From the NCBI GenBank assembly GCA_003142595.1, contig PLMU01000013.1:102795-166794 (forward strand): a DNA stretch of 64,000 nt, in the 5' to 3' direction. The position numbers and the translations under genes were made by a program. Source of the stretch: Phycisphaerales bacterium. GTDB taxonomy: Bacteria > Planctomycetota > Phycisphaerae > Sedimentisphaerales > UBA12454. The notes beneath the pieces are model-generated. The model saw only the letters and a program-made list of their open reading frames with translations, was not told the DNA's origin and did not search any database. Positions 16,647 through 25,037 of the stretch are shown here, in pieces; within the stretch, counting starts at the first letter, position 1, and each line of letters begins with the position of its first letter.

Positions 16647-17729
16647 ATGGACAAATGTCTAAATGAACTGATTAAAATTTCCCGCAGGGTCGGCAGAAAT
16701 CCACTTCTGGCACAGGGGGCATCGGGCAATACAAGCGTCAAAACCGACGATGGAAAATTTATGTTCATAAAGGCAAGCGGCACTGCACTTGCGGATATGA
16801 GCAAAAATAAAGGCTGGCGAAGAATAAATCTCGAAAAGGCCCGCGGCATAATAAAAGATAAAAAATTCGCGGGTATGGCTGGGCAAAAACGAGAGGCCCA
16901 GATTGCCAAACGACTGGTTGGCTGCTGTGAAGACAGGACAAAAGGAAATTGCCGCCCTTCCATAGAGGCCAATCTTCATGTATTGCTCGACAAATACGTA
17001 ATTCATATTCATCCGATTGCGGTCGGAGCTTTTCTAAACGCAAAAAACGGAAAGGCCGAACTGGAAAAACTCCTGGCGAATGAAAAATTTCCGCCTTTGT
17101 GGATTCCTTATGCCAATCCGGGATACAGCCTTGCAAAAAAAATCATAAACCTAACCGGCAAATATCAAAAAAAATATCGCCGATTGCCTGAAATTCTCTT
17201 TCTTGAAAAGCACGGTCTTTTTGTCTCCGCCGCAAATTCCGTCGATGCTCTGCAACTTGTTTCAAAAGTAATAAAAAAATGTTCCAGTAAATTAACCTGC
17301 CCTACTGTCAAACAGATTAAAAAACCAAACGCCGAGGAAATCAAAAATGTGAAACTAATAATCAGGCATGCTTTTCCCACGGAAGCGGTGCACTTTTTCT
17401 ATAATAAAAATTTAGCTGCTTATCTCCAAAAAAATCTGACCGGCGAATTACTCAAAGCGGGAGCATTAAATCCAAACGAAATTATTTATTTAAAAGGCCA
17501 TATAGTATGGGCAGAATCAAAAAAACAAATCGCAAAGAGCCCAAAGCCATCTATCGCTTTTCTAATTAAAAACCTCGGCTTATTCGTCATCGGCAGCGAT
17601 AAAGCCGCTTCGATAGCCCGGCAGGTTGTTGAGGCGTCGCTTTTTATGAGGTATAACGGGCGCAAATTCGGCGGCATTGTCGCTTTGACAAATTCCGAGC
17701 AGAATTTCATCCGTAATTGCGGGGCTTGA
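16647..17729 (+). CDS. class II aldolase/adducin-fold protein
   Basis: 360 residues, starting ten bases after the preceding glycosyltransferase. Motifs of the zinc-dependent class II aldolase/epimerase fold: LAQGASGNTSVKTDD (phosphate-binding region), FIKASGTALADM, SIEANLHVLLDKYVIHIHP with two metal-ligand histidines, and FLEKHGLFVSA with the third. The length exceeds that of a fuculose or ribulose phosphate aldolase (about 215-230) and resembles the aldolase half of RhaD-type fusion proteins; the C-terminal 130 residues are not recognised. A role in rhamnulose- or other sugar-phosphate cleavage is likely; the substrate is not readable. Confidence 0.75.
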   Translation: MDKCLNELIKISRRVGRNPLLAQGASGNTSVKTDDGKFMFIKASGTALADMSKNKGWRRINLEKARGIIKDKKFAGMAGQKREAQIAKRLVGCCEDRTKGNCRPSIEANLHVLLDKYVIHIHPIAVGAFLNAKNGKAELEKLLANEKFPPLWIPYANPGYSLAKKIINLTGKYQKKYRRLPEILFLEKHGLFVSAANSVDALQLVSKVIKKCSSKLTCPTVKQIKKPNAEEIKNVKLIIRHAFPTEAVHFFYNKNLAAYLQKNLTGELLKAGALNPNEIIYLKGHIVWAESKKQIAKSPKPSIAFLIKNLGLFVIGSDKAASIARQVVEASLFMRYNGRKFGGIVALTNSEQNFIRNCGA

Positions 17730-17732
17730 TAT

Positions 17733-17760
17733 TTGACGCAAGATTCATTTCTGTTATAAT
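17733..17760 (+). promoter_or_regulatory. sigma-70 type promoter for coaD
   Basis: TTGACG at 17733-17738 and a perfect TATAAT at 17755-17760, spacing 16 bases. Transcription would begin near 17767, leaving a leader of about 24 bases with a GAAAGGAG ribosome-binding site before the coaD ATG. The promoter begins four bases after the aldolase stop, so coaD need not depend on the upstream genes. Confidence 0.7.
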
Positions 17761-17790
17761 CTCCATATACTTCCAATCGAAAGGAGCAAT

Positions 17791-18297
17791 ATGGCAAAGA
17801 GATTTGTCAGAGCGGTTTTCCCGGGTTCTTTCAACCCGATAACCAACGGCCATCTTGACGTAATCAGCCGCGGCATAAAACTTTTTAATGAGCTGATTAT
17901 CGCTGTCGGAAACAGCCCTGTAAAAAACCAGCTTTTTACTCTCGCTGAGCGCGTTGAAATGATTAAGCCGCTTGTCGCAGGTATAGAGGGCGTAACTGTT
18001 CAAAGTTATGACTGTTTGACTGTCGAATATGCGGCAAGCGTCGGTGCAACTGCTATCCTCAGAGGTTTGAGAAATCTTACCGATGTTCAGTATGAATTTC
18101 AGCTTGCGATGACCAACCGTGCCGTTGCGGGAATTGAAACTGTTTTTGTTATGACCGGCGAACAGTACGGCTTTACAAGCTCAACGCTTATCAGAGAGGT
18201 AGCGAGCCTCGGCGGCGACGTATCGAATTTGATTCCGCAGGGCATCTATGAAAAACTGCAAAAAAGACTTGCTGAAATAAACCTTAAAAAAGGCTGA
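17791..18297 (+). CDS. coaD: pantetheine-phosphate adenylyltransferase
   Basis: 168 residues, usual CoaD length. It has FPGSFNPITNGHLDVI with the T/HxGH nucleotidyltransferase signature, AILRGLRNLTDVQYEFQLA, and FTSSTLIREVASLGGDV, which holds the second ATP-binding motif (ISSTxxR type). The enzyme transfers AMP to 4'-phosphopantetheine, the penultimate step of coenzyme A synthesis, in the cytoplasm. It is preceded by a strong promoter and a GAAAGGAG site. The downstream PTPS-like gene starts four bases after its stop, so the two form an operon. Confidence 0.96.
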   Translation: MAKRFVRAVFPGSFNPITNGHLDVISRGIKLFNELIIAVGNSPVKNQLFTLAERVEMIKPLVAGIEGVTVQSYDCLTVEYAASVGATAILRGLRNLTDVQYEFQLAMTNRAVAGIETVFVMTGEQYGFTSSTLIREVASLGGDVSNLIPQGIYEKLQKRLAEINLKKG

Positions 18298-18301
18298 AAA
18301 A

Positions 18302-18676
18302 TTGTATACGATATCTGTTACAACAACTTTTCGGGCCGGCCATCAGCTTAAATTATCCGATGCTGCCGAGCCATATCATATTCATGATTGGATAGTTGAG
18401 GCTGCCGTCGGAGGACAGGGTCTTGACGAAAATGAAGTTCTCTTTGACTTCCATAAACTCAAAAAAATCCTGGATGAAATTGTCGGTCCTTTTAATGACC
18501 AGCCGCTTGAAGATTTTCAATGCTTTAAAAATATGAATACTTCGACCGAAAATATCGCCCGATATATCTTCGATAACGCAAAAAAACAGCTGCCAAAGCA
18601 CGTAAGTCTTTTATTCATAGAACTTACGGAAACTGCCGGCTGCAAAGCGAGATATGGTGAAAAAGAGTCCATTTAG
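18302..18676 (+). CDS. 6-pyruvoyl-tetrahydropterin synthase/QueD-like protein
   Basis: 124 residues from TTG, four bases after coaD; AAAAAAGG lies before it. The T-fold layout is clear: TTTFRAGHQLKL with a zinc-ligand histidine, EPYHIHDWIVEAAV with the two-histidine motif, FDFHKLKKILDEIVGPFNDQPL and the C-terminal IELTETAGCKARY. QueD makes 6-carboxytetrahydropterin for queuosine and 7-deazapurine synthesis; PTPS makes pyruvoyl-tetrahydropterin. The usual catalytic cysteine of the CxxxHGH motif is replaced here: the position four residues before the first His of HIH is Ala. That makes the standard reaction doubtful, while metal binding seems kept. No other queuosine genes are nearby. Confidence 0.8.
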   Translation: MYTISVTTTFRAGHQLKLSDAAEPYHIHDWIVEAAVGGQGLDENEVLFDFHKLKKILDEIVGPFNDQPLEDFQCFKNMNTSTENIARYIFDNAKKQLPKHVSLLFIELTETAGCKARYGEKESI

Positions 18677-18753
18677 TCGCTTTCTTTTAATGTCGATATA
18701 AAGAATGGGTGCCCTTTTAAAGAGATTCTTTAGTATAATAAAATAGGATAAAT

Positions 18754-19260
18754 ATGCAGTGCGAAATTTGTAAAGCAAGAACAGCAACGGTTCATTTGAC
18801 CGAAATAATTGACGGCCAGAGAACCGAAAGTCATCTGTGCCAAAACTGTGCGCAGAAAGAGGGAGTTACCATAAAAAACCAGCTCTCGCTGAACGAACTT
18901 TTAAGCTCTCTTATCGCCGCGCACCAGCAGACAGATGAAAATTCCGGCTCCGAAAAATCCCGCAAAGCTTGTCCAGAGTGCGGCATAACAATGGAGCAGT
19001 TCCGCAAGCAGGCGCTTCTCGGCTGTCCGAAAGATTATGACGTCTTCGAAAGCGACCTGCGGGAAATTATCGAAAAGACCCAGGATAATAACTCAACACA
19101 TAAAGGAAAAGTTCCTGTCCAAACACATATCAGCCCGACAAGCAAACATGAAGAACAGAGCAAAATGGAAGATCTGAAAAAACAGCTTAGCGAAGCTGTC
19201 GAGAAGGAAGATTACGAGCTGGCCGCGAAAATCAGAGACCAGCTGAAAAAAACGCAATGA
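18754..19260 (+). CDS. mcsA: McsA-like protein with zinc fingers and UvrB/UvrC motif
   Basis: 168 residues. CEICKARTATVHLTEIIDGQ with CxxC, CQNCAQKEG, then CPECGI and GCPKDYDVFE give the four half-sites of the McsA zinc region; the C-terminal KMEDLKKQLSEAVEKEDYEL is the UvrB/UvrC-type motif. McsA activates the McsB protein-arginine kinase in the Firmicutes stress system. AGGA lies seven bases before the ATG. The stop overlaps the mcsB start by four bases (ATGA), so translation is coupled and the pair very likely forms a complex. No ctsR or clpC gene is adjacent. Confidence 0.93.
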   Translation: MQCEICKARTATVHLTEIIDGQRTESHLCQNCAQKEGVTIKNQLSLNELLSSLIAAHQQTDENSGSEKSRKACPECGITMEQFRKQALLGCPKDYDVFESDLREIIEKTQDNNSTHKGKVPVQTHISPTSKHEEQSKMEDLKKQLSEAVEKEDYELAAKIRDQLKKTQ

Positions 19261-20306
19261 GACTTACGGATTTAAGTTCGAAAACGAGTCGTTGGTTCGA
19301 CCCTGCAGCCCCGCTGTCGGACATAGTCATTTCCTCAAGAATAAGACTTGCCAGAAATCTTGCGGGTCACAGGTTTACCTGCCGATGCGATGACGAAGAA
19401 AAAAAGAACATCCTGCAGACCCTCAGGGAAACAATACTTTCACTGAGCCAGCCCGGCGACATTTCCTTTATAGATATTGCCGTGGGAAGCAATCTCGAAA
19501 GAGATTTTCTCATCGAAAGACAGCTTATAAGCCGAAACCTGGCGGCAAGTAAAGGCCCGCGAGGCGTCGTTATCGCCGAAAATGAGCTTTTCGCCGCACA
19601 GATAAACGAAGAAGACCATCTGAGGCTCTCTGTTTTGGCCGCAGGTCTTAACGCCGATAAATGCTGGCAGCGAATCAACAGTATAGATGATGAAATCAGC
19701 GAAAAAATCGAATATGCCTTCAGTCCGCGCTATGGTTTTTTAACCGCCTGCCCTACAAACGTCGGCACAGGAATCAGAGTTTCCGTGATGCTGCATCTGC
19801 CGGCGCTGAAATTGACAGACCAGCTCAAAAAGCTGTTCGACTCAGCCAAAGATATGAACCTTACCGTCCGCGGTTTGTTCGGCGAAGGAACTGAGGCGGT
19901 CGGCGACTTTTTCCAGCTTTCAAATCAGGTTACCCTGGGCGTCCGCGAAGAAAAAATCGTCGAAGATTTTCAGGCACTGATAATTCCAAAAATTGTCGAA
20001 TATGAAAGAATTGCCCGCGACAGGTTATTGGTAAAAGACGCTAATATTCTCGACGACAAAATCGCGCGTGCATTTGCCGTCCTGAAAAACGCAAGACTCA
20101 TCAGCTCTCACGAAGCGATGTTCCTGCTGAGCAATCTTCGGATGGGCATCAATATGGGCAGAATAAAAGAAATCCCAATCGAGACAATAAATGAACTGTT
20201 TATGCTCACCCAGCCTGCTCATCTGCAGATAAATAAAGGCCAACTCCTCAACGCCGAACAAAGAGATATTTTGCGGGCTGAAACTATAAGAGCAAAACTG
20301 AATTAG
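19257..20306 (+). CDS. mcsB: protein-arginine kinase McsB
   Basis: 349 residues, typical McsB length. DIVISSRIRLARNLAGHRF is the ATP-guanido phosphotransferase N-terminal signature, SRNLAASKGPRGVVIAENE and INEEDHLRLSVLAAG match the arginine kinase active-site region, and LTACPTNVGTGIRVSVMLHL contains the reactive cysteine and guanidinium-binding loop. McsB phosphorylates arginines on proteins, marking them for degradation by ClpCP and inactivating the repressor CtsR. It begins inside the last codons of mcsA. A stem-loop terminator follows 35 bases after the stop, closing this transcription unit. Confidence 0.95.
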   Translation: MRLTDLSSKTSRWFDPAAPLSDIVISSRIRLARNLAGHRFTCRCDDEEKKNILQTLRETILSLSQPGDISFIDIAVGSNLERDFLIERQLISRNLAASKGPRGVVIAENELFAAQINEEDHLRLSVLAAGLNADKCWQRINSIDDEISEKIEYAFSPRYGFLTACPTNVGTGIRVSVMLHLPALKLTDQLKKLFDSAKDMNLTVRGLFGEGTEAVGDFFQLSNQVTLGVREEKIVEDFQALIIPKIVEYERIARDRLLVKDANILDDKIARAFAVLKNARLISSHEAMFLLSNLRMGINMGRIKEIPIETINELFMLTQPAHLQINKGQLLNAEQRDILRAETIRAKLN

Positions 20307-20340
20307 TCATAATTTATGGGGCACAATTCGTCACTTTTTT

Positions 20341-20370
20341 GCTAAAAAACCGGTTTTTTAGCGTTTTTTC
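20341..20370 (+). terminator. intrinsic terminator after mcsB
   Basis: Perfect 22-base palindrome (20341-20362, GCTAAAAAACC and its complement) followed by GTTTTTTCCTG. It is placed 35 bases after the mcsB stop and can also act in the other direction. Confidence 0.75.
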
Positions 20371-20413
20371 CTGTTTTTTGCACTAATTTTTAGAGGAAAA
20401 ACGCAATTTTTTG

Positions 20414-20590
20414 TTGCAAATTTTGAATTTTTATGGTCTAATACTGCATTGAATTTTTTTGGATATTAAAGAGTACGATTATGTTAAAAGTAGTAAAGGG
20501 ATATTATTTCATCTCTCAATAGTACTTCCCATAAATATAAATGTCATAGAGAGATAATAGTTTTTTTTAACAGTATTAAGGAGTAATCAC
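20414..20590 (+). promoter_or_regulatory. promoter and long leader of the cold-shock gene
   Basis: A possible promoter TTGCAA (20414-20419) and TAATAC (20439-20444) with a long 19-base spacing would give a 5' leader of about 140 bases, a length typical of cspA-type messages whose leader acts as a thermosensor. Within it, CATCTCTC near 20510 can pair with GAGAGAT near 20550. An AAGGAG site lies seven bases before the GTG start. The folding proposal is inference. Confidence 0.4.
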
Positions 20591-20794
20591 GTGAGTACAG
20601 GTAAAGTAAAATGGTTCAATTCGAGTAAGGGCTACGGCTTCATCACCCCAGACGACGGCGGAGCAGATCTGTTCGTCCATCATTCAGAAATTAAGGCGGC
20701 CGGTTACACATCGTTAGATGAAGGCCAAAGCGTTAGTTTCGAGGTTGGCGAGGGCAAAAAAGGTCCATGCGCGACCAATGTAGTCCCAGCTTAA
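20591..20794 (+). CDS. cold-shock domain protein (CspA family)
   Basis: 67 residues from [24 protein letters not shown] carries RNP1 (KGYGFI) and DLFVHHSEI carries RNP2 (VHHS), then [19 protein letters not shown]; this is the complete single oligonucleotide-binding fold. It binds single-stranded RNA and DNA as a chaperone that prevents secondary structure in the cytoplasm. It is monocistronic, flanked upstream by the mcsB terminator and downstream by two terminators. Confidence 0.97.
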   Translation: MSTGKVKWFNSSKGYGFITPDDGGADLFVHHSEIKAAGYTSLDEGQSVSFEVGEGKKGPCATNVVPA

Positions 20795-20798
20795 CTGA

Positions 20799-20901
20799 GG
20801 AGTTAACATCTTGAACTTAAGGCCCCGCCAAATGACGGGGCCTTTTTTATTTGGGAGTTAACATCTTGTAAAATGAAGGCCTCTCTAAGAGAGGCCTTTT
20901 T
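20799..20901 (+). terminator. tandem terminators behind the cold-shock gene
   Basis: Two units each start with GGAGTTAACATCTTG (20799-20813 and 20854-20868) and end with a hairpin plus a T run: 20819-20850 (AAGGCCCCG and complement, TTTTTT) and 20876-20901 (AAGGCCTCTC and complement, TTTTT). The second also faces the convergent gspK-like gene and can stop it. The shared 15-base lead-in indicates a local duplication. Confidence 0.85.
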
Positions 20902-20920
20902 GTTTGCCTATTTTTATATT

Positions 20921-23473
20921 TTATCTTGCCTGGGGGACAGGCTGAAATGCTATAATCTTAACTTTGTCCGAAGGATTTTTTACGCCGCTGCGGTCGAGAA
21001 TTACCATATACCTTTTCTGCGGACCATCTGTGCCAATTCTCACTAATATATAAGCGGTAAAAATATCGCTGCGAACAGTAACGAGGTCGCTGATTCGCGC
21101 GAAAATTAAATCACGCTCTTCAAAATCATCCGCCGCATCATCCGGCGTAAGGTCAGGAAATCCTGTCTGGTTTCCAATCCTTATTCCTCGGCTATAATAA
21201 TCAATTCTGTAATTGGGGTCAGTGCCTAGATTAACATTGCAAAGCTGGCCAATATTTCCAAAACCGCAAGGGTCCGGCCGATTTCTGTAATCACCGCCGC
21301 CAGTTGCTGAAAGATTTTGTTTATCTCTATATGCAACTATGGCTTTAGCCAGATTGGCATTGTTGTAGTCGGGCGGATTACTTCTAAGCGAAACCCACGG
21401 CAACTGCGCTATGACGGAGGCTGGCGCAGTGTTGATATTTATTCTGCCTTTGACTCTTGTTTCATTGATATAATTGGGGTTGCCCAGATGGAACTTGTTC
21501 GGGTCCATAACAGTCAGATATTTGAAAAGTTTCTGATAAGTGAGGTCAGTCAAATCCAGACGAACCTGGGCTTCCGTATTATTAGTGCCATAGCCGATTA
21601 CATTTGAGCATGGGTCGCCAGGTTTTAAATAAGCGGGTTTGCGGAAAATCATTCCTATTTCGCCGATATTTGTAAAGGGGCCATTCTTCGGATGATCCTG
21701 AATATAAGTTAAGTCTCCATTTATAAAAGGATGAGCAACATTGTCTCCAAGCGATGTAAAAGGGCTCATCGGTCCCCATAGTCTTCTTATGCATTTTGCC
21801 GGCGTTATATCCCTCTTAGTACTATTAATAATAGCAACACTCGGCTGAACAAAAGTAAGAGGAACAGCAACAGAATCAACTATAATAGGGGTGCCTCCCG
21901 CCGTGCGTCTCAATGAAATAGTATCTCCATCGATAAAAGAAAGAGAAGGTTCAATCTGTGGGACACCAGTTATGGCAAATGGTGCTAACGGCGACACTAT
22001 AACATGAAACTGCTGCCCTGCCGGCCAGTTAATGGTTATCGGCGGTATTCCACCTACAGCGAGTTGCCATCCAACGGGGTCGGCATCTCCTGAATAAGGC
22101 TTATAAAGTTCAATTGCATAAGAAAAGGCGGCTGCGCCATCGCTTTGGTAAGCCAGTTCCGAAATATAAACGCAGGGACTTTCGAAGCCGTAATAATCAA
22201 CACCATCAACCTTAAAAACGGTCACATTCGAGTCGGTATCGCGATAATCGATTACATTAACGGCAATCTGGGCGGCGATTTTATTCGCATCGGAATGAAT
22301 CATTCCAGCGTTATAAAGTCCTTTACGGATTGCGCTGTTTATATCATTCACATCAGCAGTATTCAAATTTATCATCTTCGCGCCGTTGGGTTCGATAATA
22401 CGGTCAAGATTGTATGCGGTCAAAATATGCCTGCGGTCTGTTAGGTCATTGAACTCTGTAATCCTTGTCTGCCAGTTTGCAAGTTTCCAGATGCCCGTAT
22501 TATCATAGAGTTTCCCGTAATTCGGCCAGCCGGGACTTTCGGATGTTTCAGGTGCATTAACTTCAAACCGTGAAACAAATTTGCTGTCTATGCAGTAGCG
22601 GTATCTCAATTCGAGTTCATCGGAGATATCATAGGGAATATAATTGCCGTCCGGAACACCGTTATAATCCCAGATAACATTTCTTTCATAATTCGGCCAG
22701 TATCCCGAATCGTTGTTGCAGCGTGCCTTGTTTATATCATCAATTTGAGCGTTCATCTGCGCTGTTGGCTTAAGCAGGCCTTTAAGATTAATCTGCATCT
22801 GGGATGAGCCGTTGATTTTATTGGCATCAGCGCTACTGGGCCAGAAATTATAAGCGGTATTGACATTAACCATCCCGCTGTTGTCAATGACGCGAACGGC
22901 GGCGTAAATCTTCCGGCCTTTGGACGATTGAATATTTGCAAATTCAACCCATTTGGAATCCGCTATTCCATCACCGTCAGCATCGGCTAACTGATCCTGA
23001 AGAGTACCGTTTGTATTAAGGTTAATAGCAGGATTGTCTTTAACAACATTAGAAGTCGACGGCTTAACCGGCACATTCTGGCGGACGAAGCCATTACTTC
23101 TTAAATAACCATTTACATCGCTAATCTGGAGCCAGTTATAAACGGTTTTGGTACTATTCGAATTCGGCTCAAGACTTGCGAGCCAGGGGTTGCAGGGGTC
23201 GGGATAATCGGAATAATTGTTGGGGTCGTTGGAGTCGCGTCCGGCAACGCCGGGGGTGTCGCGGAGGAGGTCTTTGCTGATAATTTCGGTAATGGATTTT
23301 GCGGCTAAGTCGAGCGATTTGTTATCGGCGATATTGCTTGTCGATGCCCTGTCCATTCTCGCGACGGCCACGAACATCACGGCAATAATCGCAAGCAGAA
23401 CGGTCAGGACTATCGTCATAATCAGAGCGGAGCCGCGTTTGACAGACTTAATTTGTATTTTTTTATTTTTCAT
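20921..23473 (-). CDS. gspK: GspK-like minor pseudopilin (general secretion protein K)
   Basis: 850 residues, much longer than typical GspK (about 320). A positively charged N-terminus KRGSALIMTIVLTVLLAII forms the class III signal and membrane helix, but there is no Glu at position 5, as is usual for GspK. Helix-hairpin-helix-like segments MINLNTADVNDINSAIR and RGRININTAPASVIAQLPW match the GspK SAM-like domains. Large Asp-Pro-Asn and Gly-rich inserts account for the length, which is common in Planctomycetes. It would cap the pseudopilus tip on the periplasmic side. It is the last gene of the pseudopilin operon. Confidence 0.8.
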   Translation of the reverse strand: MKNKKIQIKSVKRGSALIMTIVLTVLLAIIAVMFVAVARMDRASTSNIADNKSLDLAAKSITEIISKDLLRDTPGVAGRDSNDPNNYSDYPDPCNPWLASLEPNSNSTKTVYNWLQISDVNGYLRSNGFVRQNVPVKPSTSNVVKDNPAINLNTNGTLQDQLADADGDGIADSKWVEFANIQSSKGRKIYAAVRVIDNSGMVNVNTAYNFWPSSADANKINGSSQMQINLKGLLKPTAQMNAQIDDINKARCNNDSGYWPNYERNVIWDYNGVPDGNYIPYDISDELELRYRYCIDSKFVSRFEVNAPETSESPGWPNYGKLYDNTGIWKLANWQTRITEFNDLTDRRHILTAYNLDRIIEPNGAKMINLNTADVNDINSAIRKGLYNAGMIHSDANKIAAQIAVNVIDYRDTDSNVTVFKVDGVDYYGFESPCVYISELAYQSDGAAAFSYAIELYKPYSGDADPVGWQLAVGGIPPITINWPAGQQFHVIVSPLAPFAITGVPQIEPSLSFIDGDTISLRRTAGGTPIIVDSVAVPLTFVQPSVAIINSTKRDITPAKCIRRLWGPMSPFTSLGDNVAHPFINGDLTYIQDHPKNGPFTNIGEIGMIFRKPAYLKPGDPCSNVIGYGTNNTEAQVRLDLTDLTYQKLFKYLTVMDPNKFHLGNPNYINETRVKGRININTAPASVIAQLPWVSLRSNPPDYNNANLAKAIVAYRDKQNLSATGGGDYRNRPDPCGFGNIGQLCNVNLGTDPNYRIDYYSRGIRIGNQTGFPDLTPDDAADDFEERDLIFARISDLVTVRSDIFTAYILVRIGTDGPQKRYMVILDRSGVKNPSDKVKIIAFQPVPQAR

Positions 23474-23487
23474 ATCTGCCTTTTTGA

Positions 23488-24306
23488 CTATTGCCCTATA
23501 TAAACAATATGCTCAAATCTTCTGCCGTTTTTTAAAATCTTTTTGGAATCGTAAAGGGTAAAAGTAAATTTAATCATATCGGGATACTGCTTGAAATAAG
23601 GGTAACGCGGCCAAAAGCTGAAAAATATTTTTTGTCCAGCCACCGCTTTTCTCCATTGCAGAAAACCTTTTACAAGATCAATATCATTCCTGCTGCAGAA
23701 CGTTATCGAAAAATCATTTACATCTTTTGCAAGATACATTGCAATGGAACCAGCATTAGTTGAATTGATATCTATCGGACGAGCAATCCATTTATTAGCA
23801 ATATTGCCGTTTGTGATAGTATTCGGGTCACTGGCAAGATACCTATTTACCAACTGCAAAAGACTGTTAGGCTCATATTCATTCGTAGAAATATGGTTCG
23901 GCTCTAAAATTACCTGCTTTCTGAGAAGAATCTTATTGGGGTCAATAACACTGGCGGTGCGCATCCCGGACTGGCCGTAATAAATTCTGGCGACAGGGCC
24001 CCGCACCATTCCGTTGGAATCCTGAAAATCTCCTGCGGCAAAAAATACAATCGAATCTGCTTCGTTGGCATCATTCGGGTTGCCGTGAAATTTTATAATC
24101 ATCGGGGCATCGGATGTTCGCAGGCCCGCAAAGTCCATATTGAGCTGGTCGGTAATCGCCCGCATAGTTCGCATAATCTCGGCGGTAGCCATCGCGGTCC
24201 TTTGGGCTTCAATCGCATAATGAAATATCATCGTCGAAGCGGCAAGGACGGCGGCGAGAAGGCCGACGGCGACTAATAACTCAGTTATCGTAAACGCTTT
24301 TTTCAT
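23488..24306 (-). CDS. type II secretion pseudopilin, GspJ-like
   Basis: 272 residues. Prepilin signal KKAFTITELLVAVGLLAAV with Glu at position 5 of the mature protein. The body is compatible with GspJ: helix MRTMRAITDQLNMDFAGLRT, then strands around IVFFAAGDFQDSNG and KDVNDFSITFCSRNDIDL. Pseudopilins of this kind assemble at the inner membrane into a short fibre that pushes substrate through the secretin. It starts 9 bases after the GspI-like stop and ends 14 bases before the GspK-like start, so translation is tightly spaced. The J assignment rests on order and topology. Confidence 0.75.
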   Translation of the reverse strand: MKKAFTITELLVAVGLLAAVLAASTMIFHYAIEAQRTAMATAEIMRTMRAITDQLNMDFAGLRTSDAPMIIKFHGNPNDANEADSIVFFAAGDFQDSNGMVRGPVARIYYGQSGMRTASVIDPNKILLRKQVILEPNHISTNEYEPNSLLQLVNRYLASDPNTITNGNIANKWIARPIDINSTNAGSIAMYLAKDVNDFSITFCSRNDIDLVKGFLQWRKAVAGQKIFFSFWPRYPYFKQYPDMIKFTFTLYDSKKILKNGRRFEHIVYIGQ

Positions 24307-24314
24307 ATTAATAC

Positions 24315-25037
24315 TTAGAACCTTATTATTTCCTGATAGACTTCGATATCGGCGTTTTTTCCGCCTGATACAGGCGGAGGAATAAGCCAGATAGGTTTTA
24401 CGCCGGTTCCATCTTCCCAGGGTCTGTCAATAGTTACTATTTGACTTACGCCTGATTCCTTTCTGTCAATAATATGGTATATTTTGCCGGTTGCATCATC
24501 GAGTATTATCGTCGGCGGATTTATATATTTCGCTTCAGCGGCAGTATTAACCGTCAAATCAGTACCTATTGCCGGAACATTTACAGCAATATTAATCAAT
24601 TTAGGTCTTATTCCGCCGTCTCTGCCGTCATAATACGTATGACCGGGCGAAGTTTTTCTGGCGACAAAGACTGTAACCTGATATTCGCATGGGTCTGTGC
24701 TTTTGCATAATGCCGACCAGTAATACTGGCGCAAATACGTCGAACAGGGGTCAACAGATGGATATGAAAATTCATTATGGTCCATTATCGCCAGCTTATT
24801 CATATCGTTATAGTCGCTGATGTTGGGAGGATGAGGATGTGCAAGACCAAAGAGCTGAATCTTGGCAAAGGCCTCGTCTGCGACAATTGCAGCCATAGTC
24901 CTTTCCGATGCGACGGTCGTAAGATAAAGCGCAGCCGGGAACATCGTGGCTATCAGCATCAGGCCGATAGAGAGAATCCCCACGGCCATTAAGACCTCGG
25001 CAAGAGAGAAACCGTTATTTTTAACTGTCGTTTTCAT
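24315..25037 (-). CDS. type II secretion pseudopilin, GspI/PilV-like
   Basis: 240 residues. The prepilin signal NGFSLAEVLMAVGILSIGLM is followed by LIATMFPAALYLTTVASERT, the GspI/PilV helix pattern. Its first four bases overlap the end of the GspH-like gene (ATGA), indicating translational coupling. It probably forms a minor pseudopilin subunit with the GspJ- and GspK-like products. Confidence 0.78.
   Translation of the reverse strand: MKTTVKNNGFSLAEVLMAVGILSIGLMLIATMFPAALYLTTVASERTMAAIVADEAFAKIQLFGLAHPHPPNISDYNDMNKLAIMDHNEFSYPSVDPCSTYLRQYYWSALCKSTDPCEYQVTVFVARKTSPGHTYYDGRDGGIRPKLINIAVNVPAIGTDLTVNTAAEAKYINPPTIILDDATGKIYHIIDRKESGVSQIVTIDRPWEDGTGVKPIWLIPPPVSGGKNADIEVYQEIIRF

Noticed and set aside
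18734-18739. TATAAT before mcsA as promoter
   Set aside because: The -10 is only 14 bases from the start codon, which would leave the ribosome-binding site outside the transcript, and no -35 is visible.
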